In this document: piece after piece, positions 9,139 to 18,604 of the stretch | Position numbering within the stretch: position 1 is the first letter of the stretch | How the letters are laid out: each line of letters begins with the position of its first letter | From: Pseudomaricurvus sp050633365 | GTDB taxonomy: Bacteria > Pseudomonadota > Gammaproteobacteria > Pseudomonadales > Cellvibrionaceae | NCBI GenBank assembly: GCA_050633365.1 | Contig: JBOEGJ010000002.1 | Span: 96,973 to 160,972 of the forward strand | Reading direction: 5' to 3' | Length of the DNA: 64,000 nucleotides | Notes under the pieces: model-generated | Seen by the model: only the letters and a program-made list of their open reading frames with translations | Database searches by the model: none | What the model was told of the DNA's origin: nothing | Made by a program: the position numbers and the translations under genes

Positions 9139-9546
9139 ACCAGTCCAACTTCTTAATCACTAGATCTGGAATAGCGGTAACTCATTCAAACACGCTCCCC
9201 AGCAGGTTCCTAATTCGATTAAGGTAAACGATCCTCAAAACCAACCGGTTCCTACGTTTATCCTCACACACCTAGACCCTGTGGTGAATCTTCTTAAGCA
9301 GACATCCTATCAAATTCAAACAGCACACACTATTGCGAATTTGACCACGGATACCTCTAGCTAAGAGATGCTCGGTATTGTTACCACCCGATTGCTAGCG
9401 CCTTCAAAATGAGCGCAATTATTATTAATAGACCTATTGTTTTCGGCCGATAGAGTAGTTTCTTGATTCTTTTTACAAGCCTTGGGAACAGTTTGCACTG
9501 GGCGCCTTAATGGGCCGAAGATTTTCGCCAGCCAACTCGCCAACCG
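9139..9546. other. Intergenic region, no gene seen
   Basis: 408 bases between the start of the GGDEF-EAL gene and the stop of the DASS transporter gene. It should contain the promoter of the former. No tRNA, hairpin terminator or convincing small gene was found; a 60-codon TTG-initiated frame directly after the transporter stop lacks a ribosome-binding site and resembles nothing known. Confidence 0.6.
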
Positions 9547-10926
9547 CTAGGCCAACAGCGTATAGAGAACCAATGAAATTATCATCGCGCCAAGTAGATT
9601 GAGCACTATCCCTTCGCGCATCATATCCACGACTCGAACTTTACCCGAGGCAATCACAATGGCGTTGGGCGCAGTGGCAACCGGCAACATAAACGCACAA
9701 CTCGCGCTCAGTGCGGCGGGGATCATCAGTAAGGAGGCATCCCACTGAGTGGTGGTCGCCGCTGCTGCCAAGATAGGCATCAGCAAAGTGGTTGTTGCGG
9801 TATTGCTAGTCACTTCAGTAAGAAAGGTCACTCCCAAGCACAGCGCCAGAATAACGCCAAATAGTGGCCACCCAGCGACCGCCGATAATTGCTGCCCCAA
9901 GGCCTCACTTAGGCCCGTCGCCATGAACGCTTTGGCAATGGCGATACCGCCTGCAAATAGAATCATCACCCCCCAATGAATCGAGCTGGCCGCTGGCCAA
10001 TCCAATAGCTTTCCACCTTCACCGTCTGGGCAAACAAACATTATCACCACGGCAATAAACGCGATGGAAGCGTAATTGGCATAGGGTAAACTCAACCAAT
10101 CACTCCACCCGCCTTGAGGGTTTTTTAGTGTCATCCAGGCAACAATAACCAATGCAAAGATACTTAACACCCGAAATTCACCGACGGACATTTTCCCAAC
10201 GCCCTGAATCGAAATATCTTCAGCGATCGACAAGCCTCTAGTCAGCCAAAGTGCCGCAACCGGCAATAACACCAAAACCACAGGAAGCGCGATCCCCATC
10301 CACTCAAGGAAGGTAATTTCCTTGCCTGTCACTTCTTGATAAACCGACAAGAATATCAAGTTGGGAGGGGTACCTATGGGTGTGGCGAGACCACCAATAC
10401 TGGCGGCGTAGGCAATACCCAGTAGCAAGGCCACGGTAAGGCGACGATTGTTACTGGTTTCTAAAATGGCCATCGCGACCGGTAGCAACATTAACGTGGT
10501 GGCGGTATTGGAAATCCACATCGACAGAAATGCCGACGCGGCCATAAACCCAAACACCAGACGCCGTAAACTGCTGGTACCAAAGCCGTGAATCATCCAT
10601 AGCGCAATACGACGGTGAGCGCCGGTCTTCTCCATGGATTTCGACATCATGGCGCCGCCGACGAGCAGCAAGATAATCGGACTGCCATAGGCACTGGCGA
10701 TCTGCTGGCCATCCAACACCCCCAGCAGCGGAAATCCCCCTAGCGGCAGTAGCGACGTCGCAGCAATAGGTATCGGCTCAAACACCCACCAAATAGCACA
10801 CAATACGGTAATCCCGGCTGCAAAACAGGCTTGCAGATGCCAGCCGCCGTTGTGCAACAAAAGCCCAACGAGGCAAGCAGCCAAGGGTCCAAACACCAGC
10901 GAATAGCGTCTCATTTTTTCGGTCAT
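9547..10926 (-). CDS. DASS (SLC13) family sodium-coupled anion transporter
   Basis: Inner-membrane carrier of about 459 residues with a dozen hydrophobic segments, of the divalent anion:Na+ symporter family that imports dicarboxylates, sulfate or similar anions. The two pseudo-symmetric SNT motifs are present (ISNTATT and TSNTATTTL), as is the PIGTPPNLIFL loop. Substrate cannot be read from the sequence. Its ATG overlaps the stop of the upstream M48 peptidase gene (ATGA), so the two are translationally coupled. Confidence 0.92.
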   Translation of the reverse strand: MTEKMRRYSLVFGPLAACLVGLLLHNGGWHLQACFAAGITVLCAIWWVFEPIPIAATSLLPLGGFPLLGVLDGQQIASAYGSPIILLLVGGAMMSKSMEKTGAHRRIALWMIHGFGTSSLRRLVFGFMAASAFLSMWISNTATTLMLLPVAMAILETSNNRRLTVALLLGIAYAASIGGLATPIGTPPNLIFLSVYQEVTGKEITFLEWMGIALPVVLVLLPVAALWLTRGLSIAEDISIQGVGKMSVGEFRVLSIFALVIVAWMTLKNPQGGWSDWLSLPYANYASIAFIAVVIMFVCPDGEGGKLLDWPAASSIHWGVMILFAGGIAIAKAFMATGLSEALGQQLSAVAGWPLFGVILALCLGVTFLTEVTSNTATTTLLMPILAAAATTTQWDASLLMIPAALSASCAFMLPVATAPNAIVIASGKVRVVDMMREGIVLNLLGAMIISLVLYTLLA

Positions 10927-12242
10927 TTTTGTCGAAACTTCTCTAGACGCTCATCGGTTGAGGGGTGTGACGAGAGGTAGCCCATCCAGTCATCCTCGTC
11001 AGAGGAGGTCGAATTCTCTGCCTCGTTTTGAGCCTTATCGGACAAGGTTCGGAAACAATGCAGGCTGTCGACAACTGCGTCGAGGGCTTCACCGTCTTGA
11101 GACTGCACGGCGGAAACATCCCCGGGGGCTTCTTCGTCTAAATTGCTGGATTCATCATCTCGACCGCTGCTGATATTAGAGCCATCAGCGGCATCAGAGC
11201 CATCAGCGGCATCAGAGCCATCAGCGGGATCAGAGCCATCAGCGGGATCAGAGCTATGAGAGCTATCAGAGCCGCCTGCCGAATGACGTCGCGGCGGCCC
11301 CATACAGGCGCGAGCGTTTTCAAGCCGAGACATAATGCGCACAAAGCTCTCTGGCTCGACGCCGTTGGACTGCATGTAGCTCAGTGAAAAGTCATCCGCT
11401 TGGCGCTCGAACTTGCGCGAGTGAGACAACTCCATCATCAGCAAAGGCACCGCCAACAGTAAATCCGATGATGCAGCCACGTCCCCAGTAACCGCCATAA
11501 TCAAGAAACCCAGCATGGAGGTACGAACCACCGCCTGCATACTATGGCGCTCCGCTACGTGACCGATCTCGTGAGCAAGAACCGCCAACAACTCGTCATC
11601 GTCGCGAGCCAAAGCCACCATTTGATCCGTGAAAATTAAAGTGCCATCGGGTAGTGCAAAAGCGTTGGGACCGACCGCGCCGCCGTCTCGAAACAGTACT
11701 TTAAGAGGTAAGTCAGGGTAATGGTCCAACGCTCCTTGAAAGTGTTTCAGTACACGCTCTTGCTCAGACTCTGGAAGGGTCGATGGCTCAAAGAAGGCAT
11801 CGTCCAAAGTCGATAGGGTATGCTGCCCCACTAACTGAGGCACTTCATCGGGCAGCCAAAAAGCGATTCGCTCAGAGGCCGCAGGCAATCCATAAACTAC
11901 CACTGCCCAGGCAAAAAACACCACCATCGCCAGAGAGGCGAACACCGTGTGCCACTGCGACTCCCAGCGATGCACCCAAGCATCCCAAGCGCTACCGCGA
12001 AACTGTTTCACCCACACATCAATTTGATCGTTGTCGCTGGACTCGAACTTTCCGCCACCCTCGGGGTAAACATAGCGTGGCGTCTTGCCCAATCGCGGCG
12101 AGATTCTAAGCTCATCAAATCCAAACAACTGCACCGGCCGGCCCTGTACATTCAAGGAAACCCGGCCATCACTGTCCACATCGAGAGTGGCGGGCGTCAT
12201 CGCCGATGTGACACCATCAAACCAAACACCTGTTACTGCCAT
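10923..12242 (-). CDS. Membrane-anchored M48 family zinc metallopeptidase
   Basis: Predicted integral-membrane zinc protease, 439 residues. The N-terminal 95 residues form a small beta-rich segment; a transmembrane helix follows (TVFASLAMVVFFAWAVVVYG); then the M48 catalytic domain with HEIGH and the downstream metal ligand region KFERQADDFSL. After the catalytic core comes a low-complexity insert of four GSDxAD repeats and an acidic linker, then DDWMGYLSSHPSTDERLEKF, the usual M48 C-terminus. The gene follows a DUF898 gene and overlaps the DASS gene; DUF898/M48 neighbours are common in proteobacteria. Target proteins unknown. Confidence 0.88.
   Translation of the reverse strand: MAVTGVWFDGVTSAMTPATLDVDSDGRVSLNVQGRPVQLFGFDELRISPRLGKTPRYVYPEGGGKFESSDNDQIDVWVKQFRGSAWDAWVHRWESQWHTVFASLAMVVFFAWAVVVYGLPAASERIAFWLPDEVPQLVGQHTLSTLDDAFFEPSTLPESEQERVLKHFQGALDHYPDLPLKVLFRDGGAVGPNAFALPDGTLIFTDQMVALARDDDELLAVLAHEIGHVAERHSMQAVVRTSMLGFLIMAVTGDVAASSDLLLAVPLLMMELSHSRKFERQADDFSLSYMQSNGVEPESFVRIMSRLENARACMGPPRRHSAGGSDSSHSSDPADGSDPADGSDAADGSDAADGSNISSGRDDESSNLDEEAPGDVSAVQSQDGEALDAVVDSLHCFRTLSDKAQNEAENSTSSDEDDWMGYLSSHPSTDERLEKFRQK
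11179..11250. repeat. Four 18-bp tandem repeats inside the M48 peptidase gene
   Basis: Four 18-bp units encode GSDPAD, GSDPAD, GSDAAD, GSDAAD in the linker of the peptidase. The period is a multiple of three, so copy-number change would alter linker length without a frameshift. Confidence 0.9.
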
Positions 12243-12329
12243 GCTTACTATCTCTATACTCTTGATCGGATCACTAAATCATGAATGCGGAATCGGTAAC
12301 TCGAGTGTTCGATCCGTTATCACGACGCT

Positions 12330-13970
12330 TTAAAAACCAAAATCCAAGTCGTAAAAGTCACCAACCTCTTCGCCCAGAGCGCCGATGTGCTGCTCTTCGC
12401 CCGTGACAAAGTTATCGAGTTCACTGACGGCCACCACGCTCATATGATCGGCCTTGTATTGTGCCGTACGCACCATCGCCCAGGGCCGATAAAAGCCGAG
12501 GGTCAACAAGGTCAAAGTCGTATTGACCACCACCAGCTTACCGTATGAACCCAATTCGTAGTTTGCACTCAATTGAAAGTCATCAATGCGTGTATTGTTG
12601 AATACCAGATTATTAATTTTGACGCTGTAGTAAATAAAGGGAAACAAATACGCGAGGCCTACAATCACATAGATCACAATCATCATTGGGATCACCGCCG
12701 CCATATTGTTTTCAATATCGGTATCACCCCCTAGCCCCGCAATGGAAACACCTAACAACCCACCCACAACTCCGGCGAGAATCATAGCCACAACAAAAGC
12801 GGCGATAGTCCACAGAACTAATTTCCCCCAGGTGGCAAAAAAGTTGTTACGGGTGGCGGAAAACTCAAAACCGGTGGTACCGTATTCGGAGTTAGCGACA
12901 AAGTAATCCTTTTGGCGATACACAAAATAAGGCATGGCAAAAGCAAACAACAACAAAAACGCAATAGCCCCAATCCACGCGGCACCTATGGTTTGCCCCA
13001 GCGCAGCGACACCGATAACCAAGAGAATGGAGGCGATGGGCAGGCCAGCAAAAATAAACGCGGCCTCTTTGAAACTGCCGGTAAAATTGAATCGGATGTT
13101 GCGATAGGCGCTGTTGCGCGCGTTAAACATCAAAGATCTCTGCACAAAAAATGGCGACACCAACAGCATTCCCAATACCGCAATGGCAGACACCCACCAA
13201 ATAGGCGTATTACTGGCGACCGAATAGGCAATCAAAATGGCCATCGCAATGAGCCGGCCTTTTAGGATCGTAATCGGACTGGCGAGATAGGAAAAAGTAC
13301 TGCCTTCGAATTCAGTATTGCCGTAGAAGTACTGTTTGTTGCGCACTTTAGCCCAGGCAGAATAGATGCCTAACGTCAAAATCGACAAAACAATATTCAC
13401 AATCCAAATTTTAAAATATTCGCCGCCGCTGCCGTGAAATTTAAAACCCAACTCTCTAGGCTCATCCAGCGCCTTTGCACTATTGGCGCCTTCGCCAGCT
13501 ATCGCCTCTGAAGCAACCCCTTCGTTCGTGGAAGTTTCAGTTTCAGACGACTCTGACTGCAAGGGAGAATATTGAACTTGCGCGGCATCAGAGACTTCGT
13601 TGGAGTCACGCATTTGTGTAACATCTTCGACCGCAGTCGCAGCAGGATCCTGCGGGATCGATGCTGGATGAGCAGGGTCATTACTGGTATCGGAAGAGGA
13701 TTGAGCGGGACTGACGGCAGGAGATTCCACGGCTGTCGCTTGAGCCACCAAGTCGATCACCGCGCCAACTCTTTGCAAGGTGCGTTGATACTTTTCAGCG
13801 GCACTCTGTTCAAGATTGGCTTTTAGTGTAACTCGCGCCCCAGAAAAAATGGTTTCAACACGATCTTCACTAATTTTGAACAGGGTAGCGAAGGATTCCT
13901 TCACCGCCTCGAGTGTGAAGTCCGGTAGAACCTCCCCTTGAAAAACTACGTCGTAGCGCAGATCCGACAT
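12330..13970 (-). CDS. DUF898 (YjgN-like) membrane protein
   Basis: Polytopic inner-membrane protein of 546 residues related to E. coli YjgN; function unknown. The N-terminal 90 residues are a soluble domain (VVFQGEVLPDF, SGARVTLKANLEQ), followed by a Ser/Glu-rich linker to about residue 170. The DUF898 region then carries repeated membrane pairs with the family hallmarks GSGGEYFKIWIVN, LTLGIYSAWAKVRNKQYFYG and LLTLGFYRPWAMVRTAQY. Start at 13970 is supported by GAGGG six bases upstream. It sits 87 bases before the M48 peptidase gene on the same strand, suggesting an operon with peptidase and transporter. Confidence 0.88.
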   Translation of the reverse strand: MSDLRYDVVFQGEVLPDFTLEAVKESFATLFKISEDRVETIFSGARVTLKANLEQSAAEKYQRTLQRVGAVIDLVAQATAVESPAVSPAQSSSDTSNDPAHPASIPQDPAATAVEDVTQMRDSNEVSDAAQVQYSPLQSESSETETSTNEGVASEAIAGEGANSAKALDEPRELGFKFHGSGGEYFKIWIVNIVLSILTLGIYSAWAKVRNKQYFYGNTEFEGSTFSYLASPITILKGRLIAMAILIAYSVASNTPIWWVSAIAVLGMLLVSPFFVQRSLMFNARNSAYRNIRFNFTGSFKEAAFIFAGLPIASILLVIGVAALGQTIGAAWIGAIAFLLLFAFAMPYFVYRQKDYFVANSEYGTTGFEFSATRNNFFATWGKLVLWTIAAFVVAMILAGVVGGLLGVSIAGLGGDTDIENNMAAVIPMMIVIYVIVGLAYLFPFIYYSVKINNLVFNNTRIDDFQLSANYELGSYGKLVVVNTTLTLLTLGFYRPWAMVRTAQYKADHMSVVAVSELDNFVTGEEQHIGALGEEVGDFYDLDFGF

Positions 13971-14053
13971 TTCAATCCCTCTTGCTATTGTTAAATCCCA
14001 TTAACGAAGCGCAAACTGTATCAAGTCATCGGGGTTTTGTCAGTGCGACGATT

Positions 14054-14815
14054 TCATTTCTTAGCTGGAGCCGTCTCCGAACACACCGAACAGGCCGGAT
14101 CTCTGGGCAATGAAAGCGTGCGCCACTCGCTGTATAGAGCATCAAATATCATTAACTTACCCACCAGCGGTTGACCCACTTTAGCGAGCACTTTAATGGC
14201 TTCTAACGCCTGAATGGCTCCGACAATTCCCACCAAAGGCGATATCACACCGCTTTCAGAACAAGTTAAGTTGTCATCACTCTCCATTGCGTACAAGCAG
14301 TGATAACAAGGCGCATCCTCTTGCGTCGAGTCGTAAACCGCCACTTGCCCTTCGAAACCGATGGCGGCGCCAGAAATGAGCGGGGTTGATGAGGCCACGC
14401 AAGCTCGATTGATCGCTTGTCTGGTGGTGACGTTATCGGTGCAATCAACAACCGCATCCACTTGAGCGATTTTCTCCGCCAAGGCGTCGTCGTCCAAGCG
14501 CTGATTCAAAGCTTCGATCTCAATGGTGTCGTTGAGTTGGCGTAAGGTTTGTTGTGCCGATAACACTTTAGGCTGGCCAACATCAGCTTGACCATGCGCA
14601 ATCTGACGCTGCAAGTTAGTCAGATCTACCTCGTCAAAATCGGCCAATACGAGAGTGCCAACACCGGCCGCCGCTAAGTACATAGCCACAGGGCAACCCA
14701 AGCCACCCAGCCCCACAATCAACACCCTGGATTTCAATAAACGCTCTTGCCCAGCCACGTCGAATTTGGGCAACATAATTTGACGACTATAACGCAATAA
14801 CTGCTGATCATTCAT
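14054..14815 (-). CDS. moeB: MoeB/ThiF family adenylyltransferase
   Basis: E1-like enzyme that adenylates the C-terminal Gly-Gly of a ubiquitin-like sulfur carrier, most likely MoaD for molybdopterin synthesis (ThiS is the alternative). 253 residues. The nucleotide-binding GLGGLGCPVAMYLAAAGVG lies near residue 35, the R-x4-Q-type region follows (NLQRQIAHGQADVGQPK), and zinc-binding CxxC pairs are CYHC and CSVC. It is the last gene of hemA-prfA-prmC-moeB, 85 bases after prmC, the order of many gammaproteobacteria, which supports the MoeB name. Confidence 0.88.
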   Translation of the reverse strand: MNDQQLLRYSRQIMLPKFDVAGQERLLKSRVLIVGLGGLGCPVAMYLAAAGVGTLVLADFDEVDLTNLQRQIAHGQADVGQPKVLSAQQTLRQLNDTIEIEALNQRLDDDALAEKIAQVDAVVDCTDNVTTRQAINRACVASSTPLISGAAIGFEGQVAVYDSTQEDAPCYHCLYAMESDDNLTCSESGVISPLVGIVGAIQALEAIKVLAKVGQPLVGKLMIFDALYSEWRTLSLPRDPACSVCSETAPAKK

Positions 14816-14900
14816 AGGTATTCATACTCACAGATACTCGATAAAGCGACACTTACTGAACTGGGAACAACGCCAGAGGTGACGAGCTAGACCATCGTCT

Positions 14901-15743
14901 TTATGACAAAACAAACTGCCCTAAAGTGACACGATCGTTGTAACCAAAATCTTGCAGGGTATTGATATTCTGATAGCCAAACTGCGAAAACAATTGCTGA
15001 ACCGCCTCGCCCTGACGATAACCGTGCTCGATCAACAGCCACCCCTGCGGCAGCAAATAGGCCTTACTCTGCGCAAGGATGTGGCGAATATCAGCCAAGC
15101 CTTCGTCATCGGCCACTAATGCCGTTAACGGTTCGAAACGCACATCGCCTTGCGCCAAGTGCGGATCATCGGCATCAATATAAGGAGGGTTACTCACAAT
15201 CATGTGATAACCCGTATTCGCGATTGACTCAAACCAATCGCTTTGCATTACGCTCACGTTATTCAGATTCAAGTTGCGCTGATTACGCTGAGCCAGTGAC
15301 ACGGCCGCAGCCGATTGATCTATCGCCAACACCTTCCAACTTGGCTTTTCACTGGCCAGGGCCATAGCAATGGCACCGGTCCCTGTACCTAAGTCGATAA
15401 CCTGAGCCTCGATGGGTAAATCCAATTCCAATGCCGCCTCCACCAAGGTTTCGGTATCCGGGCGGGGAATCAACGTCGATGCATCGACTTCAAACATCAG
15501 CCCCCAAAACTCTCGACGTCCGAGCAAGTGCGCGACAGGCTTACCTTTAAGGCGCTGGCTGAGCAAGGCATCAAACTGCAACTGCTGATCTTCGCTCAGA
15601 CACTTTTCTGGCCAGGTATATAGAAAACTGCGATCGCGATCGAAAACATGAGCCAACAAAAGTTCGACATCGAGGCGAGCAGATTCACTGTGAATCAGCT
15701 CTTTCGCTCGTCGCATACAGGCCTGAATAGTGACACTCTTCAT
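14901..15743 (-). CDS. prmC: Release factor glutamine methyltransferase
   Basis: N5-glutamine methyltransferase that methylates the GGQ glutamine of peptide release factors RF1 and RF2. About 280 residues from the start at 15743, chosen because MKSVTIQACMRRAKELIHSE aligns with the family N-terminus; an in-frame ATG at 15779 would add 12 residues. The SAM-binding GTGTGAIAMALA and the substrate-binding NPPY (MIVSNPPYIDADD) are intact, as is the N-terminal helical domain motif GRREFWGL. It follows prfA, its substrate gene, as is usual. Confidence 0.94.
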   Translation of the reverse strand: MKSVTIQACMRRAKELIHSESARLDVELLLAHVFDRDRSFLYTWPEKCLSEDQQLQFDALLSQRLKGKPVAHLLGRREFWGLMFEVDASTLIPRPDTETLVEAALELDLPIEAQVIDLGTGTGAIAMALASEKPSWKVLAIDQSAAAVSLAQRNQRNLNLNNVSVMQSDWFESIANTGYHMIVSNPPYIDADDPHLAQGDVRFEPLTALVADDEGLADIRHILAQSKAYLLPQGWLLIEHGYRQGEAVQQLFSQFGYQNINTLQDFGYNDRVTLGQFVLS

Positions 15744-15782
15744 CTTGTCGCCCGCCGTTTTTTTGGTTATCGAAGCCATCGC

Positions 15783-15824
15783 TTAACTATCAATTAACTA
15801 TCGGTTAACTATCAATTAACTATC
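15783..15824. repeat. Four 11-bp direct repeats between prfA and prmC
   Basis: TTAACTATC occurs four times at exact 11-bp spacing (15783, 15794, 15805, 15816), the 2-bp spacers alternating AA, GG, AA. On the coding strand each unit is GATAGTTAA; the first copy is the last codons and stop of prfA, and the array gives stop codons in every frame before prmC. Confidence 0.9.
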
Positions 15825-16901
15825 GGAGAGCGCCGCCAACTGATCGGCCTGATACTCGTTCACCAAGGGCTGCACGATATCGACCAAGGCGCCTTCCATC
15901 ACTTCGTTCAATTTGTACAAGGTCAAATTGATTCGATGGTCGGTGACACGCCCCTGTGGATAATTGTAAGTGCGGATACGCTCGGAGCGATCGCCACTGC
16001 CGACCAAGTTACGACGCTCATCGGCAACGCTTTTGGCCGCCACTTCTTCTTGTGCATTTTTCAGACGCGCGGCCAATAATGACATGGCTCGCGCGCGGTT
16101 TTTGTGCTGTGAACGCTCATCTTGGCACTCGACCACTACACCGGTAGGTATGTGAGTCAAGCGAATCGCCGAGTCGGTTTTGTTCACGTGCTGACCACCG
16201 GCGCCACTAGCCCGAAAGGTATCAACCCGCAGATCCGCTTTGTTAATTTCGATGTCTTCCATGGCGTCGGCTTCTGGCATCACCGCGACGGTACAGGCAG
16301 AGGTGTGGACTCGACCTTGGGATTCGGTTTCGGGCACTCGCTGCACCCGATGGGCACCTGATTCAAATTTTAATTTGGAGTAAACGCCTTGGCCTACTAC
16401 CCGGGTGATAATTTCTTTGTAGCCGCCGTGATCGCCCTCATTTTCACTGAGAATTTCAATTTTCCATTTTTGCGTTTCCGCAAACTTGGAATACATACGA
16501 AACAAGTCGCCAGAGAAAATTGCCGCCTCATCGCCACCGGTTCCTGCGCGAATTTCCAAAAATACGTTTTTGTCATCATTGGGATCTTTTGGCAACAACA
16601 GCTTTTGCAGCTCATCTTCGAGCGGCTCTAATCGAGCTTCGCCATCACTCAATTCTTCTTGCGCCATTTCGCGCATATCCGCGTCGCCATCTTTGAGCAA
16701 CGACTTGGCTTCGTTGATGTCGTCGATGGTGGTTTGATAATCGGTAAAGCACTTCACCACCGGTTCAAGCTCGGCATACTCTTTGGACAACTCTCGAAAC
16801 TTATTTTGATCAGAGATAATTTCGTTGTCGCTTAGCAGAGCGCCGACTTCGTCGTATCGCTCTTGCAGGTGTTCCAGTTTTACTAAGATAGAATCTTTCA
16901 T
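15816..16901 (-). CDS. prfA: Peptide chain release factor 1
   Basis: RF1 recognises UAA and UAG and triggers peptide release on the ribosome. The 361-residue product from the start at 16901 aligns with E. coli RF1 from MKDSILVKLEHLQERYDEV. An upstream in-frame ATG (16946) would add an unrelated extension. The GGQ catalytic loop is in SGAGGQHVNKTDSAIR. The codon-recognition tripeptide of RF1 (PxT) reads PET in QRVPETESQGRVHTSA. It is downstream of hemA and upstream of prmC, which methylates it, in one likely operon. Confidence 0.96.
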   Translation of the reverse strand: MKDSILVKLEHLQERYDEVGALLSDNEIISDQNKFRELSKEYAELEPVVKCFTDYQTTIDDINEAKSLLKDGDADMREMAQEELSDGEARLEPLEDELQKLLLPKDPNDDKNVFLEIRAGTGGDEAAIFSGDLFRMYSKFAETQKWKIEILSENEGDHGGYKEIITRVVGQGVYSKLKFESGAHRVQRVPETESQGRVHTSACTVAVMPEADAMEDIEINKADLRVDTFRASGAGGQHVNKTDSAIRLTHIPTGVVVECQDERSQHKNRARAMSLLAARLKNAQEEVAAKSVADERRNLVGSGDRSERIRTYNYPQGRVTDHRINLTLYKLNEVMEGALVDIVQPLVNEYQADQLAALSDS

Positions 16902-16972
16902 AACAAGTCTCTTACATAGTTCAAACCCACGAAGGCGCGGGCACATAGAGAATAGAGGGAGGTTGAGCGTCG

Positions 16973-18268
16973 CTACAAATCGTCAGGTTTGACTTGTGTC
17001 GCTTGGGTCTGTGACAAATCGAACAGTTCGTGGGATAAATCAATCAAATCGCTGTCGCCGCTGGCACCGGCTTTCTTTAACCGAGAGGTGGGCGCATGTA
17101 ACAGCTTATTGGTCAGTCCACGGGCCAGCTGGTTGAGCACCTTCTCGGGCTCAGTGCCGCTCTCAAGCAGTTTTAGCGCTTTCTGTAATTCTTGGTCGCG
17201 CAGCTCTTCGGCCTTTTGACGATAGGCTTTAATAGTCGCTACTGAATCCAAGGCGCGCAGCTGGGTCGCATACTGACTAACCCCTTGGGTAACAATTTCC
17301 GTGGCACTCTCGGCCGCTTCTTGGCGAGATCGACGATTTTCATCGATTACCTCGCGCAGATCATCAACGCTGTAGAGGTAGACATCATCGAGATCACCCA
17401 CTTCGGGTTCAATATCACGAGGCACGGCAATATCGACCATAAACATCGGTTTATGGCGACGCTTTTTTAACGCCGATTCAACCGCACCTTTACCCAGTAA
17501 GGGTAACTGGCTGGCGGTCGAGGTGATGACGATATCGGCACGATGTAAATGATCGGGAATGTCGGCCAGTAAAATCGCATCGGCGGAGTATTTTTCGGCC
17601 AACAGGCTGGCGCGCTCGAGAGTGCGGTTGGCCACAATTAATTGACCAATACCCTGCTGAGACAAGTGCTGCGCCACCAGTTCGATAGTTTCGCCAGCAC
17701 CAATCAATAGGGCCGTGTCTTTTTTCAGGTTGGAAAAGATTTGCTGCGCTAAGCTCACCGCCGCATAGGCCACCGACACCGGATTTTCGCCGATGGCGGT
17801 TTCGGTGCGCACGCGCTTGGCAATGCCAAACACCTGGTGAAACACGCTGTGCAAGAAGCGACCGACAGTTCCGGCCTCACAGGCCACCGAGTAAGCCGAC
17901 TTCATTTGACCGAGAATTTGTGGCTCACCCAATACCAGAGAATCCAGCCCGCTGGCGACTTTCATCATGTGCCCCACGGCTTCTTCACCGTGAAACCAAT
18001 AATGGCAATCGTTGAGATCGGCGTGATTGAGCTTGTGGTAGGTTTCGAGCCAGCGCTGAACCTTGCTGGGGGCTGGCGACGCAGAGGAATTGAGCTGAAC
18101 ATAGACCTCGGTGCGATTGCAGGTGGATAAGATCGCGACTTCTTCGAGCCCATCACTTTCGCACGCCTGCGCTAATGCCTCTTGCATTTGCTCAGGAGCG
18201 AAGGCCACTCGCTCTCGTATCTCCAACGACGCGGTGTTGTGATTGATGCCAAAGGCCAGCAAGGTCAT
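16973..18268 (-). CDS. hemA: Glutamyl-tRNA reductase
   Basis: First committed enzyme of the C5 tetrapyrrole pathway, reducing glutamyl-tRNA to glutamate-1-semialdehyde with NADPH. 431 residues. The catalytic Cys50 is in STCNRTEVY, preceded by the conserved GINHNTASLEIRERVAF; the NADPH domain has LIGAGETIELVAQHL; the C-terminal dimer domain is complete. It heads the hemA-prfA-prmC-moeB group and diverges from the TPR lipoprotein gene and lolB. It is the source of tetrapyrroles, relevant to the corrinoid genes elsewhere in the window. Confidence 0.96.
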   Translation of the reverse strand: MTLLAFGINHNTASLEIRERVAFAPEQMQEALAQACESDGLEEVAILSTCNRTEVYVQLNSSASPAPSKVQRWLETYHKLNHADLNDCHYWFHGEEAVGHMMKVASGLDSLVLGEPQILGQMKSAYSVACEAGTVGRFLHSVFHQVFGIAKRVRTETAIGENPVSVAYAAVSLAQQIFSNLKKDTALLIGAGETIELVAQHLSQQGIGQLIVANRTLERASLLAEKYSADAILLADIPDHLHRADIVITSTASQLPLLGKGAVESALKKRRHKPMFMVDIAVPRDIEPEVGDLDDVYLYSVDDLREVIDENRRSRQEAAESATEIVTQGVSQYATQLRALDSVATIKAYRQKAEELRDQELQKALKLLESGTEPEKVLNQLARGLTNKLLHAPTSRLKKAGASGDSDLIDLSHELFDLSQTQATQVKPDDL

Positions 18269-18604
18269 AAAGGTAAAGAGCCGCCAAACGATTCAGGTGT
18301 TAAGAGTCCGGCGAAACACAATTTATGCGCCTTTCTCATCGAGTGGGCCATTATGACAAAAGTGGCACCAAATTGCCTGCCGATAATATCAACAAAGCCA
18401 TATCAACGAAGGTTTTTCCGATCCCCGTCAATGACTTGGACGATTTCCCGCCAGATTGTAAATCAAATCTATACTTACTGTTGAGTACAGCAACCTTTCA
18501 CAGGTATCGTTGTCTTAGACACAACTCAACGACAGTGGGTTATTGATCCCAGAGCATAGGGCAAAGACTCACAGAGATCTTCGGGGCTCGCTGCCGTCGA
18601 CTCG
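18269..18604. other. Divergent intergenic region between hemA and the TPR gene
   Basis: 336 bases that must hold the promoters of both divergent units. No RNA gene, strong hairpin or convincing small gene was recognised. Confidence 0.5.

Noticed and set aside
9361..9543. 60-codon minus-strand frame directly after the DASS transporter stop
   Set aside because: TTG start, no ribosome-binding site, composition unlike the neighbours and no recognisable motif.
10958..11173. Plus-strand frames opposite the M48 peptidase, CobN-like and other long genes
   Set aside because: They are antisense shadows of well-supported genes.
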